Below are positions 25,722 through 33,764 of a stretch of 64,000 nucleotides of DNA, in pieces. Below the pieces are notes generated by a model. It was not told the origin of the DNA, made no database searches, and saw nothing but the letters and a program-made list of their open reading frames with translations. Position numbers and translations under genes: made by a program. Source of the DNA: DASZVB01 sp036272055. Lineage in GTDB: Bacteria > Myxococcota_A > Polyangia > Polyangiales > Polyangiaceae. Position 1 is the first letter of the stretch. The number at the start of each line of letters is the position of its first letter. Location of the stretch: the NCBI GenBank assembly GCA_036272055.1, contig DATAZL010000125.1, positions 1-64,000 on the forward strand, given 5' to 3'.

Positions 25722-27569
25722 ATGACGAAACGTCCACGCTTCCCGCGGCTTCTGCCTGCTCTTGCGCTGACGTTCGCGTCGCTCTTGCCGGGCTGTCAGA
25801 AAGAGAAACCGCTTCCCCTGCCCGCTCACGTTGGGCAGGCCGTGGGATCGTTGCCGGACGTGCGGCTCATCTCGCCCTTGCCGGGCCACGACTGGACGTT
25901 GCCCAACGGCGATCTTGCGAACACGCGCTACAGCCCGCTCGATCAGATCAAGACGACCAACGTCGCGAACCTCAAGGTGTTCACCACGATGTCCACCGGC
26001 ATCGTACAGGGGCACGAGGGCGGCCCTCTCGTCGTCGGCGACACGATGTACGTCGCGACGCCCTTTCCGAACAACCTACTCGCCGTCGATCTGACGAAAC
26101 CGGGAGGCGCGCTGAAGTGGCTGTACGAGCCACACCCCGATCCGCGCGCGGCGGGGATCGCGTGCTGCGACGTCGTCAACCGGGGCGCGTCGTACGCGGA
26201 CGGCAAGCTCGTCTACAACACGCTCGACGCCCAGACCATCGCCGTGGATGCCGCCACCGGCGCGGAGCTCTGGCGAACCCGCGTCGGCAACATCGACATC
26301 GGAGAGACGGTGACGATGGCGCCGCTCATCGTGAAAGACGAGGTCATCGTCGGCAACGCCGGCGGAGAGCTCGGCGTGCGCGGCTGGGTGCTCGCGCTCG
26401 ATCTCGCGACGGGACACGAGCGCTGGCGCGCATACAACACTGGACCGGATAAGGACGTGCTCATCGGCCCCGACTTCAAGCCGTTCTATCCGAAAGATCA
26501 GGGCCCCGACCTCGGCGCGAAGACCTGGCCGTCGGAGCAATGGAAGCTCGGCGGCGGGACGGTCTGGGGATGGATCTCCTACGACCCGGAACTCAATCTC
26601 ATCTACTACGGGACCGGCAACCCCGGAGTCTGGAACCCGGATCTGCGTCCCGGCGACAACAAGTGGTCGTGCACCATCTTCGCCAGGAACGCCGACGACG
26701 GCAGCGCGAAGTGGGCGTACCAGATCTCCGCTCACGACGAGTGGGACTACGACGAGATCATGGAGAACGTCCTCGTCGACATGAACTTCAAGGGGAAGAT
26801 GAGGAAGCTCCTCATCCACCCGGGCAGGAGCGGCTTCGTCTTCGTGCTCGACCGGGAGACGGGCGAGCTGTTGTCGGCGGAGAAATTCGAGCCCGTGAAC
26901 TGGGCAGAGAGCTTCGATCTGACGACCGGCAAGCCTCACGCGAACGAGGACAAGCAAACCCACTTCGGCTCGGTGACGAAGAACATCTGCCCTTCGTCCA
27001 CTGGCGCGAAGGAGTTCGTCCCGTCGGCGCTCTCGCCGCGCACGGGGCTCCTCTACATCCCGGCTCACAACACGTGCATGGACTACGAGGGCATCGAGGC
27101 GAACTACATCGCCGGTACCCCGTATCTCGGCGCGAGCGTGAAGATGTACCCGGGCCCCGGCGGCTATCAGGGCGAGCTCGTCGCGTGGGATCCCGTGCAG
27201 GCGAAGAAGGTGTGGAGCCTCAAGGAAGAGGAATTCCCGGTCTACAGCGGCGTGCTCGCGACGGGAGGCGACGTCGTGTTCTACGGCACGATGGACGGCT
27301 GGTTCAAGGCCGCCGACGCACGAAACGGCACCGAGCTCTGGCGATTCAAGACCGGCTCCGGGATCGTCGGCAACCCGATGACGTACGTCGGACCCGACGG
27401 GAAGCAGTACGTGGCCGTGTACTCCGGCATCGGCGGGTGGATGGGCGCCACCGACTTCCCGAGCGTCTCGGCGGACGATCCGTACGCCGCCCTCGGCGTC
27501 GTGGGCGCGATGAAGGACATCAAGAAGCGCACCGCGCCGGGAGGGATGCTCTATGTCTTCGGGTTCTGA
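25722..27569 (+). CDS. PQQ-dependent alcohol dehydrogenase with lanthanide-type ligands (XoxF-like)
   Basis: A 615-residue beta-propeller quinoprotein. It has a signal with lipobox LLPGC, so it is probably lipid-anchored. The vicinal disulfide Cys148-Cys149 (GIACCDVV) over PQQ is present. Metal ligands by alignment are Glu216 (GGELGVRG), Asn300 (GTGNPG), catalytic Asp342 and the extra Asp344 in DEWDYDE. The Asp-Tyr-Asp arrangement marks lanthanide-dependent XoxF/ExaF-type enzymes; calcium MxaF has Ala at the last position. Tandem propeller Trp-docking motifs recur (for example ELWRFKTGSG). Substrate is an alcohol; methanol cannot be claimed. It overlaps the XoxJ-like gene by 17 bp. Confidence 0.9.
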   Translation: MTKRPRFPRLLPALALTFASLLPGCQKEKPLPLPAHVGQAVGSLPDVRLISPLPGHDWTLPNGDLANTRYSPLDQIKTTNVANLKVFTTMSTGIVQGHEGGPLVVGDTMYVATPFPNNLLAVDLTKPGGALKWLYEPHPDPRAAGIACCDVVNRGASYADGKLVYNTLDAQTIAVDAATGAELWRTRVGNIDIGETVTMAPLIVKDEVIVGNAGGELGVRGWVLALDLATGHERWRAYNTGPDKDVLIGPDFKPFYPKDQGPDLGAKTWPSEQWKLGGGTVWGWISYDPELNLIYYGTGNPGVWNPDLRPGDNKWSCTIFARNADDGSAKWAYQISAHDEWDYDEIMENVLVDMNFKGKMRKLLIHPGRSGFVFVLDRETGELLSAEKFEPVNWAESFDLTTGKPHANEDKQTHFGSVTKNICPSSTGAKEFVPSALSPRTGLLYIPAHNTCMDYEGIEANYIAGTPYLGASVKMYPGPGGYQGELVAWDPVQAKKVWSLKEEEFPVYSGVLATGGDVVFYGTMDGWFKAADARNGTELWRFKTGSGIVGNPMTYVGPDGKQYVAVYSGIGGWMGATDFPSVSADDPYAALGVVGAMKDIKKRTAPGGMLYVFGF

Positions 27570-28446
27570 GCGGCTCCGCCTGCCGTCGCTCGTCGCTCTC
27601 ACGGTGCTCTCCGTGCTCGCCCTCGCCGCAGGGTCACCCGACGAACGACGAGCAGAACCCATCGTTCCACCACCGGACGAGCTCCGGATCTGCTCCGACC
27701 CGAACAATCTGCCGTTCTCCAACGCGCGCGGAGAAGGCTTCGAGAATCGACTCGCGGATATCCTCGCGAAGGAGCTCGGCAAGAAGCGGGTCACCTACAA
27801 GTTCTTCCCCGAGCGCCGCGGCTTCATCCGGAACACGTTGAAGGCCGGCTTCTGCGACGTCGTCATGGGCGTCCCGGTTTCATACGAGCTCGCACAGACG
27901 ACGGTACCCTATTACCGGTCGACGTACGTCTTCGTCACGCGGCGCGACGCCGGACCCGCGATCCGTTCGTTCGACGATCCGCGGCTTCACTCGCTCGCGA
28001 TCGGCATTCACGTCATCGGTGACGACTACAGCAACGTCCCGCCGGCAGAGGCGCTCGCAAGACGGGGCATCGTCGACAACATCCACGGCTATCCCGTGTA
28101 CGGCCCTTACTCGGAGCCCGATCCGCCGCGGAAGCTCATCGACGCCGTCGCGCGGGGTGACGTGGACGTGGCGATCGCGTGGGGTCCGCTCGCCGGCTAT
28201 TTCGCGCGAACTGCGACGGTGCCGCTCGTCGTGACACCGGTTTCTCCCGCGAGCTCGACCGGGCCGCTCGCGATGACGTTCGACATCTCGCTGGGAGTGC
28301 GCCGGGGAGACGACGCGCTCCGAAAGTCGCTCGAGCAGGCTCTCACGCGGCGCCGCAAGGACGTTCGCAAGCTGCTCGAGAGCTACGGAGTTCCCCTGCT
28401 CGACGCTCCGGCGCGCGGCGCTCGAGGAGCGACGGAGGAGCACTGA
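27553..28446 (+). CDS. XoxJ/MxaJ-like periplasmic binding protein
   Basis: A 297-residue exported protein with a signal peptide of about 25 residues ending near LALAAGS. It has a solute-binding fold: LRICSDPNNLPFSN at the start of the mature domain, FFPERRGFIRNTLKAGFCDVVMGVP and a DVAIAWGPLAGYFAR hinge segment. This is the quinoprotein-dehydrogenase-associated binding-protein type found beside mxaF/xoxF, thought to help activate the dehydrogenase. Its position directly after the PQQ enzyme gene supports the call. The 3' end overlaps the next cytochrome gene by one base. Confidence 0.88.
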   Translation: MSSGSERLRLPSLVALTVLSVLALAAGSPDERRAEPIVPPPDELRICSDPNNLPFSNARGEGFENRLADILAKELGKKRVTYKFFPERRGFIRNTLKAGFCDVVMGVPVSYELAQTTVPYYRSTYVFVTRRDAGPAIRSFDDPRLHSLAIGIHVIGDDYSNVPPAEALARRGIVDNIHGYPVYGPYSEPDPPRKLIDAVARGDVDVAIAWGPLAGYFARTATVPLVVTPVSPASSTGPLAMTFDISLGVRRGDDALRKSLEQALTRRRKDVRKLLESYGVPLLDAPARGARGATEEH

Positions 28447-28889
28447 TGCGCAAACCCTCACCTATCACGCTGCTCTTCTGCGTCGTGGTTTCGAGCTGCA
28501 CACACGGGCCGGCAGAAGAACGAATCAGTCCCGCTCCCGAGGCGCGCATCCCCGTCGGACCCATTCCCGGTTTCGACAAGACGACGCCCACGATGGTCAA
28601 CCCGTATACGGAGGACGACGCCGCCCGCAACGAGGGCCGACTCTGGTTCATCCGGTTCAACTGCTCCGGGTGCCATGGTGGTCATGCGGGCGGTGGGATG
28701 GGGCCGAGCCTGCGCGACGTCGACTGGGTCTACGGCGGCTCCGACGCGGCCGTCTTCTCGAGCATCTCGGAGGGTCGCAGCAAGGGAATGCCGTCCTGGG
28801 GAGGTCGGATACCGGACGACCAGATCTGGAAGCTCGTCACGTACATACATTCACTTCGAACGGCGAACGAACCCGATCCCCCGACGTGA
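28446..28889 (+). CDS. c-type cytochrome, candidate electron acceptor of the PQQ enzyme (XoxG-like)
   Basis: A 147-residue protein with signal/lipobox VVSSC, a single haem motif CSGCHGG and a Met candidate in KGMPSWGG, the motif typical of alcohol-dehydrogenase cytochromes c. Start ATG 28446 shares its A with the previous TGA. The order dehydrogenase, XoxJ, cytochrome is the canonical xoxFJG set, here xoxF-J-G-like. It should pass electrons from PQQH2 to the CuA/cytochrome domain of the downstream CtaC. Confidence 0.85.
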   Translation: MRKPSPITLLFCVVVSSCTHGPAEERISPAPEARIPVGPIPGFDKTTPTMVNPYTEDDAARNEGRLWFIRFNCSGCHGGHAGGGMGPSLRDVDWVYGGSDAAVFSSISEGRSKGMPSWGGRIPDDQIWKLVTYIHSLRTANEPDPPT

Positions 28890-28893
28890 CGCT

Positions 28894-29937
28894 GTGAGGA
28901 CGAAGAACGCCATCCCATTTCTGTCGGTGCTCGCCGCCACCGGCTGCCGTGGACCGGAAGACTACATGCACGCGGGCGGCCCGGGCGCCGAGCGTATCGC
29001 GTGGCTCGGATCGTTTGCGCTCATAGTCTTCGGCGCGACGTGCGTCGTGATGTGGCTTCTCATCGGCTGGCTCGCGGTGCGAAATCGGGGAACCTTCGAC
29101 GAGCACGCGCCGGTCGACGACGAGGGCGGACAGCGCTGGATCTTCATTGGCGGCCTCGCCATTCCCGTCGTCGTTCTCGCCACTGCGCTCGGCATGACGT
29201 TGTACGTCAGCACGCTGTTCCCCATGGCAGCGGGCCACGAAGGCGCGTCGGAGATACGCGTCACCGGGCATCAGTGGTGGTTCGACGCGCGCTACCTCGC
29301 AGCGAACAGCGAGGAGTGCGGCAAGGCCCTCGTGGAACGCCAACCCGACGTCGCGGTGTCGGTCCCGACGGAAATTCACGTCCCGGTGGGCACACCCATC
29401 GACGTGGAGCTCGTGTCCCACGACGTCATTCACAGCTTCTGGATCCCAAAGCTCCACGGAAAGGTCGACATGGTCCCTGGCCAGACGAATCACGTCCGGC
29501 TCGAGGCCACGCGTCCCGGCGTGTTCGAGGGGCAGTGCGGCGAATTCTGCGGCGTGGAGCACGCGCGCATGCGCGTCGAGGTCGTCGCCCAGTCTCCCTA
29601 CGAGTTCGATCAGTGGCTCGCCGCTCAACGCGCCGACGCCGCGGAGCCAACCGGCGTGAAGGAGCTCGCTGGCCGCGACGTCTTCGGTCGAGCCGCTTGC
29701 CCGTTCTGTCATCAGATCCGCGGCACCGGCGCGCACGGAAACATCGGGCCCGACCTCACCCACATCGGGAGCCGTCATCGGATCGCGGGCGGCTCTCTCG
29801 AGAACAACACAGCGAACCTCGCTGCCTGGATCACACACGCCCAGTCGCTCAAGCCCGGCTGCCAGATGCCGGACCTCACCCGCTTCAGCGGCGAGGAGCT
29901 CCTCGCCCTCGTCGCGTATCTGCAAGCCCTCCGCTGA
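28894..29937 (+). CDS. ctaC: Cytochrome c oxidase subunit II with fused cytochrome c (caa3 type)
   Basis: A 347-residue protein starting GTG 28894. The lipobox-like AATGC follows the signal. Two transmembrane helices (about residues 28-52 and 75-97) precede the CuA cupredoxin domain with VTGHQWWFD, VSHDVIHSFWIP and GQCGEFCGVEHARM (two Cys, Glu, His, Met ligands). A C-terminal class I cytochrome c domain with CPFCH and CQMPDL (Met) makes it a caa3-type subunit. Subunit II is placed after the alcohol dehydrogenase genes rather than next to ctaD, so the two modules are interleaved. Confidence 0.93.
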   Translation: MRTKNAIPFLSVLAATGCRGPEDYMHAGGPGAERIAWLGSFALIVFGATCVVMWLLIGWLAVRNRGTFDEHAPVDDEGGQRWIFIGGLAIPVVVLATALGMTLYVSTLFPMAAGHEGASEIRVTGHQWWFDARYLAANSEECGKALVERQPDVAVSVPTEIHVPVGTPIDVELVSHDVIHSFWIPKLHGKVDMVPGQTNHVRLEATRPGVFEGQCGEFCGVEHARMRVEVVAQSPYEFDQWLAAQRADAAEPTGVKELAGRDVFGRAACPFCHQIRGTGAHGNIGPDLTHIGSRHRIAGGSLENNTANLAAWITHAQSLKPGCQMPDLTRFSGEELLALVAYLQALR

Positions 29938-29955
29938 ACGAAAGGATCGTCGAAG

Positions 29956-30744
29956 ATGATGCTCGGATTTTCAAGGTCGCTCATGCTCGGATTCGCGCTG
30001 ACCGGCTGCAATCACGCCGTCGAAGAGGCGCGGGGAGAGACCACGAACGCGAGACCCGCGCCCTCCGAGATGCCCGGCGAGCGAGCCAAGAACGGCGGCT
30101 GCGATCAGGTACCGAGCACCGACGACCTCAAGCGACTTCTCGCGTCGGCACCGAAGAAGGGCGAAGCGGGCGGTCTCGCGAGCGGCAAGGCGGAGTGGGC
30201 TGCAGTCGTGAATCGCGATGGAGAGCTCTGCGCCGTCGCGGTGGCCACGGAAGATCCGTCGGCGGCATGGCCCGGCAGTCAGGCGATCGCGAAGTCGAAG
30301 GCGTACACGGCCAACGCCTTCAGCACCGACGAGGTGCCGCTCTCGACGGCGCGACTCTACACGTTGAGCCAGCCGGGGCACTCGCTGTGGGGCATCGCAG
30401 CCGGCAATCCGATAAACCCGGAGTGCGTCCTCTCGCCGACGTCGAAGAAGGTCGAGCACCGCGTGTGCGGGGGCACCATCGCGTTCGGCGGCGGACTGCC
30501 GCTCTACAAGGGGAACACGCGGGTCGGCGGCCTCGGTGTGAGCGGTGACACGGCGTGCGCGGACCACGAGATCGCCAAGCGTATGCGCGACGAAGCCGGT
30601 TTCAACCCCGCCAAGGGGCAGTTCGCGGACGATATTCAGTACACGAGCGCGGACGGCCCGACGATCTACGCACATCCGCTCTGCCCGAACACATGGCGCA
30701 ACGGCAAGAAGATCGGCGAGGAGCCGCCCGGGTCGGGCTACTGA
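29956..30744 (+). CDS. GlcG/HbpS-family haem-binding-type lipoprotein
   Basis: A 262-residue protein with a lipobox LTGC (Cys20). The mature protein has the GlcG/HbpS (DUF336) fold features: AVVNRDGELCAVAVA, QAIAKSKAYTANAFS, LWGIAAGNP, TIAFGGGLPLYK, VGGLGVSGDTACADHEIAKRMR. A conserved C-terminal extension with PHP-like YAHPLCPNTWRNG ends it. Members bind haem or are linked to alcohol/glycolate metabolism. Last gene of the operon; its end overlaps the convergent AI-2E-family gene by 7 bp. Confidence 0.82.
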   Translation: MMLGFSRSLMLGFALTGCNHAVEEARGETTNARPAPSEMPGERAKNGGCDQVPSTDDLKRLLASAPKKGEAGGLASGKAEWAAVVNRDGELCAVAVATEDPSAAWPGSQAIAKSKAYTANAFSTDEVPLSTARLYTLSQPGHSLWGIAAGNPINPECVLSPTSKKVEHRVCGGTIAFGGGLPLYKGNTRVGGLGVSGDTACADHEIAKRMRDEAGFNPAKGQFADDIQYTSADGPTIYAHPLCPNTWRNGKKIGEEPPGSGY

Positions 30745-31748
30745 CGCGCGTTCTCTTCGCGAAACGCCTTCACGGCGGAGACGCCGACGACGAAGAGCGG
30801 AGTCGAGAACGTCAGCCCGAGGATGCCGCAGAGCTCGCCCAGGAGCGCCTGGGCTGCGAGCGTCAGCGCGGGCGGTAAATGCACCGACGCGCGCGCGAGG
30901 AGCGGCGTGATGACGTAACCCTCGACGACGTGGAGGACGACATAAGCGCTCAGCACGGCGAGCCCCACCGTCGGCGACTGGGAAAACCCGAGCAGCACCG
31001 GCGGAAATGCCGACAGGATCGCGCCGGCGTACTCGATGAACGTCAGGAAGCCGGCGAACACGCCGAGGGTCAGCGCGAGCGGAATGTGCAGCAGATGGAA
31101 GACGATCGACGTCGACACACCGACGAAGATCATCGCGAGGATTCTCCCCCAGAGCCATCGCGTCAGGTTGTGTGCCGTCTCCTTCAGCGCCCGCTCGACA
31201 TGGCGTTCGTACCGACGAGGCGTGATCGCGAGCGCGGCGTCCGAATACATCTGCGGCTGAGCCGCCCCGTACACGCCGATGAAGAACGCAACGACGAGGC
31301 CGCTCAGCACCTGCACCGAGCCGCCGAGGCCCGCGAGCGCGGCGGCTGCGAGCTTCTTCGGATCCGGCTGAGCGCCGGCATCGGGCGACAGGAAGTGATT
31401 GATGACCGGCGTCTCCTTGAGACGGTCGCGGGCTCCGTCGATGATCTTCGGCAGCTCGCGCGAGAGCGTCTCGAGCTGCTCACCGACGCGAGGCACGAGC
31501 AGCACGCCGCCGAGCACCGTCGAGCCGATACCGAGCAGCACCAGCGCAGTGAGAACGGCCACATATGGTAATCGCGTGACGCGCGACACCCACCCTGCCG
31601 CCGCACGAAGGATCAGAGCGAAGAGCACACCCGCGAAGAGGACGAACAGGATCCGGAAAGCGAAAACGGCGGTCAGCCCGAGCACCACGACGAGAGCCGC
31701 GAGCGCCACCAGCTGAGCGCCGGTTAGAGACTGTCGCGGCGAGCTCAT
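30738..31748 (-). CDS. AI-2E family (PerM/YdiK-type) transporter
   Basis: A 336-residue membrane protein with about eight helices. It shows two N-terminal hairpin helices, a long amphipathic central region (LSRELPKIIDGARDRLKE), then the family core LAMIFVGVSTSIVFHLLHIPLALTLGVFAGFLTFIEYAGAILS-like segment and VEGYVITPLLARASVHLPPALTL. Start ATG 31748 overlaps the GT2 stop by 4 bp, so it is the last gene of the five-gene minus-strand operon. Family members export small signals or act as ion antiporters. Substrate unknown. Confidence 0.85.
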   Translation of the reverse strand: MSSPRQSLTGAQLVALAALVVVLGLTAVFAFRILFVLFAGVLFALILRAAAGWVSRVTRLPYVAVLTALVLLGIGSTVLGGVLLVPRVGEQLETLSRELPKIIDGARDRLKETPVINHFLSPDAGAQPDPKKLAAAALAGLGGSVQVLSGLVVAFFIGVYGAAQPQMYSDAALAITPRRYERHVERALKETAHNLTRWLWGRILAMIFVGVSTSIVFHLLHIPLALTLGVFAGFLTFIEYAGAILSAFPPVLLGFSQSPTVGLAVLSAYVVLHVVEGYVITPLLARASVHLPPALTLAAQALLGELCGILGLTFSTPLFVVGVSAVKAFREENARQ

Positions 31749-32461
31749 GGAGCTTCGTTCCCCTGGGCGAAGTCGCGCAAGAACTCGGAAAAACCATGCG
31801 GAGCGCGACCCGTGGTGCGGGCGCTCGTCGCGACCCAGAGCCGACGGGTCGAAACGACCTTCTTGCCTGCACGCCGGAGCTCGCGAAAAAGCGAGTGGTC
31901 CTCGCCCGTCTCTAGCGCGCAGAAGCCGCGGGCAGCGACGTACGCGTCGGCGCGCACTCCCAGGTTCGCACCGTGGATGTGCCCGTGTTCGTCGCCGTCG
32001 GTCTCTGCCGTGTAGAACTCGTCGAACGCCCTCGCCCGTGCGGCCGGATACGTTCCCCAGTCGTCGACGCGGATCGTCCCCGCGACGGCGTCGGCGCCCG
32101 TCTCGGCAACGGCGAGGTGTTCCCGAAGCCAGCCGGGCGGCACGACGGAATCGGCGTCGGTGGTCGCGATCCAGACCTCTTCGAGACAGACGCCGGCGAA
32201 GTGCTGGAGTACGTGTGCCACGCCGGCGCGCCGCACGCGTCCGACGTTCTCGTAGTCGACGACGACGGTGACGACGCCCGCGTCGGCGAATCGCTCTGCG
32301 ATGGACGCACTCCCGTCGCTACAGGCGTCGAGCACCACGACGATCCGCGACTCGACGTCTGCCGGCAGCGTTCGGCATGCCGTGGCGACGGTTTCGAGGC
32401 ACGCCGCGAGGAGAACCTCCTCGTCGTGAACGGGGATCACCACGCCGACGGCGCGGATCAC
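31745..32461 (-). CDS. Family 2 glycosyltransferase
   Basis: A 238-residue GT-A enzyme. VVIPVHDEEVLLAACLETV at the N-terminus, VVVLDACSDGSASIAERF (nucleotide-binding Asp), IATTDADSVVPPGWL (the DxD-like metal site) and GEDHSLFRELRRAGKKV (acidic catalytic region) follow the GT2 layout. The GTG start overlaps the methyltransferase stop. No transmembrane helices, so it is a soluble or peripheral enzyme. It likely acts on the product of the deacetylase/methyltransferase pair. Confidence 0.88.
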   Translation of the reverse strand: MIRAVGVVIPVHDEEVLLAACLETVATACRTLPADVESRIVVVLDACSDGSASIAERFADAGVVTVVVDYENVGRVRRAGVAHVLQHFAGVCLEEVWIATTDADSVVPPGWLREHLAVAETGADAVAGTIRVDDWGTYPAARARAFDEFYTAETDGDEHGHIHGANLGVRADAYVAARGFCALETGEDHSLFRELRRAGKKVVSTRRLWVATSARTTGRAPHGFSEFLRDFAQGNEAP

Positions 32462-33030
32462 GCGGACCTCTCGAAGACGTCCAGACGAAATGACGGCTCG
32501 ACGTAAGATCCGAGGCGCGCCATGCCCGTCATTCGGCGCTCGAGCTCGGCGTGTGCAGCGTCGCCGGACAGAGGATAGTCCGTCTCCTTGAGGTAATGCA
32601 CGGCGACGACGTGACCACCGGCGACGAGCGTCCGCTCGACGTTCTTCGCGACGGCATCGACGCCATCGGAGTCCAGGTAATAGACGACCTCGCTGAAGAG
32701 CACGAGGTCGAGCTCGCCGTCGGGCCAGTCGTCGGGTATCGCGCGGACATCGACGCTCGCGTTCGGGTACTTCTTCAGGCGTTCACGTGCACGGTCCGCG
32801 ACGCTGGTGACGAGCTCGTAGCAGACCAGCGCATCGCAACGCGGCGCGAGGAGCTCGCTCAGCACACCGATCGAGCAACCGGGCTCGAAGGCGCGCGCAT
32901 ACCGTTCGCGCGGCAACGACGCGAGCGTGAGCGCGTATTTGCGACGCTCGTACCAGCTCTCTTCGAAGTTCCAGGGGTCCTTCGAGTCGCGGTAGATTCG
33001 GGAGAAATATTCGAGGCCGAAGTGATTCAT
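32458..33030 (-). CDS. NodS-like SAM-dependent methyltransferase
   Basis: A 190-residue class I methyltransferase. The N-terminal YRDSKDPWNFEESWYERRKY is the NodS-family signature (an N-methyltransferase for chitooligosaccharides in rhizobia), then AFEPGCSIGVLSELLA for the SAM glycine motif, IPDDWPDGELDLVLFSEVVYYL and a final strand. Start ATG 33030 overlaps the deacetylase stop. By analogy it would methylate an amino group freed by the PIG-L protein. That pairing is inference. Confidence 0.86.
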   Translation of the reverse strand: MNHFGLEYFSRIYRDSKDPWNFEESWYERRKYALTLASLPRERYARAFEPGCSIGVLSELLAPRCDALVCYELVTSVADRARERLKKYPNASVDVRAIPDDWPDGELDLVLFSEVVYYLDSDGVDAVAKNVERTLVAGGHVVAVHYLKETDYPLSGDAAHAELERRMTGMARLGSYVEPSFRLDVFERSA

Positions 33031-33764
33031 ACGAGCACGATTTCGAAGCTTCTACGAAAGTGAGCGAGCATCTCTTCGTCGAGAATCGCCTCGTCGCCGG
33101 CGCGATCGCTCAGGGGAGCGATCTGGGAGACGTAGGCGGACACGGCGTGGGCCTTTGCGCGCCCGGACTCGTCGTCGAACGAGCTCCGGCGCGCGCGCTC
33201 CCAGGGAACGTCATCGGAGTGCGGGCGCGCCCAGTGCCACGTCCAGACGAGGTATTCGGCGAAAGGGACGCCGGTCCGTAGAGCCGCTTCAGCGACGGCT
33301 TCTCCAGCGGCGTCGTGATCGGGATGACCGTCGTGGCGCCACGGCGCGAGACAGAGTGCCGCGCCGCGAAGGATCTCCGCGAGCCGCGAGACGAGCGCCG
33401 GAGCCTGCACTCCACCGTCGGGCTCGCCGAATCGCACGACCTCCGCGCGCGACAGACCGAGTCGTTCGAGCGCCGCGAGCCGCTCTCTGCTCCGCCGTTC
33501 ACCGAGCGCGCTTCGGGTCGTCGTGGGAGAGCGCGGATGAGACGCTTCGCCGTCGGTCACGCCGACAACGGTGACGTCACGACCCTCGCGAGCAAAGCGA
33601 TTCAGTGTGCCGCCGAGCGCAAGCGTCTCGTCGTCGGGATGCGGCGCCACCACGACGATGCGTCCAGCGGGCCACGTCATCTCCGGGAGCGTTGCGGGTC
33701 GACGACAGGCGGCCCACTCGCGCTCCGCGGTCCTGCGCGGTTCGACCAGCGCCGTCACGGCCAT
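33027..33764 (-). CDS. PIG-L family deacetylase
   Basis: A 245-residue zinc deacetylase. VVVAPHPDDETLALGGTLNRFAREG carries the PHPDD zinc motif and APWRHDGHPDHDAAG the second metal-binding His. Start ATG 33764 (MAVTAL) overlaps the acyl-CoA dehydrogenase end by 10 bp; upstream extensions in this frame are Arg-rich and rejected. Members remove N-acetyl groups from GlcNAc-type substrates such as mycothiol, bacillithiol or GPI precursors. It pairs naturally with the NodS-like methyltransferase downstream. Confidence 0.88.
   Translation of the reverse strand: MAVTALVEPRRTAEREWAACRRPATLPEMTWPAGRIVVVAPHPDDETLALGGTLNRFAREGRDVTVVGVTDGEASHPRSPTTTRSALGERRSRERLAALERLGLSRAEVVRFGEPDGGVQAPALVSRLAEILRGAALCLAPWRHDGHPDHDAAGEAVAEAALRTGVPFAEYLVWTWHWARPHSDDVPWERARRSSFDDESGRAKAHAVSAYVSQIAPLSDRAGDEAILDEEMLAHFRRSFEIVLV

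Noticed and set aside
26076..27794. A 572-codon minus-strand frame opposite the PQQ dehydrogenase
   Set aside because: Antisense shadow; the sense strand has a full set of quinoprotein motifs and signal peptide.
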